From Bacillus sp. FJAT-49736 (GTDB lineage: Bacteria; Bacillota; Bacilli; Bacillales; Bacillaceae_C): a stretch of DNA of 64,000 nucleotides. Each line of letters starts with the position of its first letter. Position 1 is the stretch's first letter. Of this stretch, positions 62,623 through 64,000 are shown piece by piece. Location of the stretch: positions 1,630,960 to 1,694,959 of the forward strand of contig NZ_JAGYPI010000001.1 in assembly GCF_018343615.1 (NCBI RefSeq). The letters run 5' to 3'. Below the pieces are notes generated by a model that made no database searches, was not told where the DNA came from, and saw only the letters and a program-made list of their open reading frames with translations. The translations under genes were made by a program, and so were the position numbers.

Positions 62623-64000
62623 TTATAAAGGAATATTTCCATGCTTTTTATATGGTCTGTCTTCTTGTTTATTCCGCAGCATTTCTAAAGCCTGCACGAT
62701 CTTTATTCTCGTTTCACGAGGGTCAATCACATCATCTACCATTCCCCTTGAAGCAGCAATATATGGATTGGCAAATTTTTCACGGTATTCAGCGATTTTC
62801 TGTTTTCTAGTTTCCTCCGGATTATCACTATTTGCGATTTCTTTTGCAAAAATAATGTTTGCAGCTCCTTCTGGTCCCATAACGGCGATTTCTGCATTTG
62901 GCCACGCATATACAATATCTGCACCTATTGACTTACTGTTAAGTGCAACATATGCACCGCCATATGCCTTTCTCAAAATAATCGTTATTTTTGGTACAGT
63001 CGCCTCTGAATAAGCATAGAGAATTTTGGCACCGTGACGAATTATTCCACCGTGCTCCTGCTTAATTCCTGGAAAAAATCCGGTAACATCCTCGAAAGTG
63101 ATGATGGGAATATTAAATGAATCGCAAAAACGAATAAATCTTGATGCCTTATCAGAGGAATCAATATCTAATCCACCTGCCATAAATTTAGGCTGATTGC
63201 AAACTAATCCAATTACTTCTCCCCGGACTCTTGCAAATCCTACCACGATATTTTTCGCAAATTCCTTGTGAACCTCAAAAAATGAGCCCTCATCCACAAC
63301 CTGTTCAATTACTAAACGAACATCATATGGCCGTACGGCATCGAAAGGAATAACATCTGTTAAATCAGGTCTGTAATCATCGCTTTCCCACGAATGCTTT
63401 TCCGCCTTTTCTTTACTATTTTGGGGCAAATAGCTTAATAAGGTTCTTACCATTTGCAGTACTTCTTCCTCTGAACCTGCACGGAAATGGGCGTTTCCGC
63501 TAATTGTATTATGTACTTTCGAACCTCCCAGATCTTCAGAAGAAATCTTTTCTCCTGTAACGGTTTCAATCACCTTTGGACCGGTAATAAACATTTGACT
63601 TGTTTCATCGACCATGAATACAAAATCTGTAATAGCAGGAGAATAGACAGCACCACCTGCACACGGTCCCATTATGACAGAAATTTGTGGAATAACTCCA
63701 GAATAAATGGCATTTCGGTAAAATACATGTCCATATCCATCCAGTGATACTACCCCTTCTTGAATACGTGCACCACCTGAATCATTAAGACCAATAAATG
63801 GGGCACCATTTTGAGCTGCTAAGTCCATTACATTAGCAATTTTCTGGGCATGCATTTCCCCTAATGCACCGCCAAAAACGGTAAAATCCTGAGAAAATAA
63901 ATAGATTGGACGCCCATTTACTTTAGCATATCCGGTCACTACGCCGTCTCCAGGTCCAGGTACATCCCCAAGACCAAAATCATGTCCTCTATGCTCAATA
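62623..64000 (-). CDS. Acyl-CoA carboxylase carboxyltransferase subunit (YqjD-like), truncated by window edge
   Basis: Biotin-dependent carboxyltransferase of the propionyl-/methylmalonyl-CoA type. About 458 residues are visible. The open frame continues through the window end, beginning EHRGHDFGLGDVPGPGDGVV, which is internal to the family, so roughly the first 50-60 residues lie outside. Visible motifs include FSQDFTVFGGALGEMHA, GGARIQEG, MGPCAGGAVYSPA and KAYGGAYVALNSK. A GTG at 63939 is an internal codon, not the start. Together with YqjE it matches the B. subtilis yqjE-yqjD order. Confidence 0.92.
   Translation of the reverse strand, partial: IEHRGHDFGLGDVPGPGDGVVTGYAKVNGRPIYLFSQDFTVFGGALGEMHAQKIANVMDLAAQNGAPFIGLNDSGGARIQEGVVSLDGYGHVFYRNAIYSGVIPQISVIMGPCAGGAVYSPAITDFVFMVDETSQMFITGPKVIETVTGEKISSEDLGGSKVHNTISGNAHFRAGSEEEVLQMVRTLLSYLPQNSKEKAEKHSWESDDYRPDLTDVIPFDAVRPYDVRLVIEQVVDEGSFFEVHKEFAKNIVVGFARVRGEVIGLVCNQPKFMAGGLDIDSSDKASRFIRFCDSFNIPIITFEDVTGFFPGIKQEHGGIIRHGAKILYAYSEATVPKITIILRKAYGGAYVALNSKSIGADIVYAWPNAEIAVMGPEGAANIIFAKEIANSDNPEETRKQKIAEYREKFANPYIAASRGMVDDVIDPRETRIKIVQALEMLRNKQEDRPYKKHGNIPL

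Noticed and set aside
63939-63941. GTG as start of the carboxyltransferase
   Set aside because: The homologous frame continues upstream through the window edge with family-conserved residues.

Overview
The window is chromosomal DNA of an endospore-forming member of the Bacillaceae (Bacillus sensu lato). It is AT-rich, the Shine-Dalgarno sites are strong, and long stretches follow Bacillus subtilis gene order (resABC-rluB-spmAB-dacB-scpAB; spoVA-sigF-spoIIAB-spoIIAA-dacF; pdp-punA-deoB-xerD-yqzK-fur-spoIIM; yqxK-nudF-mciZ-yqkF; sinI-sinR-tasA region; yqjW to yqjD). I cannot name the species. I see no rRNA, tRNA, CRISPR array, insertion sequence or prophage. Layout, left to right. 1-8.2 kb: cytochrome c maturation (resC, resB, resA), rluB, spore maturation (spmB, spmA, dacB) and chromosome segregation (scpB, scpA), all on the minus strand. 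8.4-11.2 kb: a tiny YjcZ-type sporulation gene, a DUF309 gene, ribT, a 30-residue membrane ORF and lysA. 11.2-18 kb: a spoVA operon without its spoVAC-AD-AEb core, then sigF-spoIIAB-spoIIAA under a recognisable SigH/Spo0A promoter, and dacF. 18-24.4 kb: nucleoside catabolism (pdp, punA, deoB), xerD, yqzK, fur, spoIIM. 24.5-29.5 kb: a GNAT gene, a methyltransferase, an endonuclease Q-like gene, nudF, mciZ and an aldo/keto reductase. 29.5-34.7 kb is the most interesting part, a biofilm-matrix locus. A c-di-GMP-I type riboswitch and Spo0A boxes precede sinI, followed by sinR. Convergent to them lies a tasA-tapA-sipW operon with an extra surface-protein gene, and a second SinR-type regulator is divergent from tasA. 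35-41 kb: acetoacetate CoA-transferase, thiolase and HMG-CoA lyase (ketone body/leucine breakdown), interrupted by xpaC-telA. 41-48 kb: a 52-bp tandem-repeat array, yqkD, a CDGSH protein, a CBO0543 membrane protein, a LexA-controlled Y-family polymerase operon and the Fur-controlled feoAB operon. 48-51 kb: an ECF sigma/anti-sigma pair and a zinc-ribbon membrane protein. 51.5-64 kb: yqjQ-yqjP, a T-box-controlled proI, namA, rnz, zwf, a YueI protein, dinB, cheW, a PepT-like peptidase and a YqjD-type carboxyltransferase cut by the window edge. How parts may work together: the riboswitch can form either its P1 stem or a 9-bp stem that covers the 5' part of the sinI ribosome binding site. High c-di-GMP is therefore predicted to switch SinI translation ON, neutralise SinR and derepress the adjacent matrix operon. 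Spo0A boxes upstream add a transcriptional input. Intergenic space is populated by at least nine copies of one roughly 120-175 bp AT-rich repeat family (whole or partial), and by a second element type seen twice, each with short hairpin repeats nested inside.
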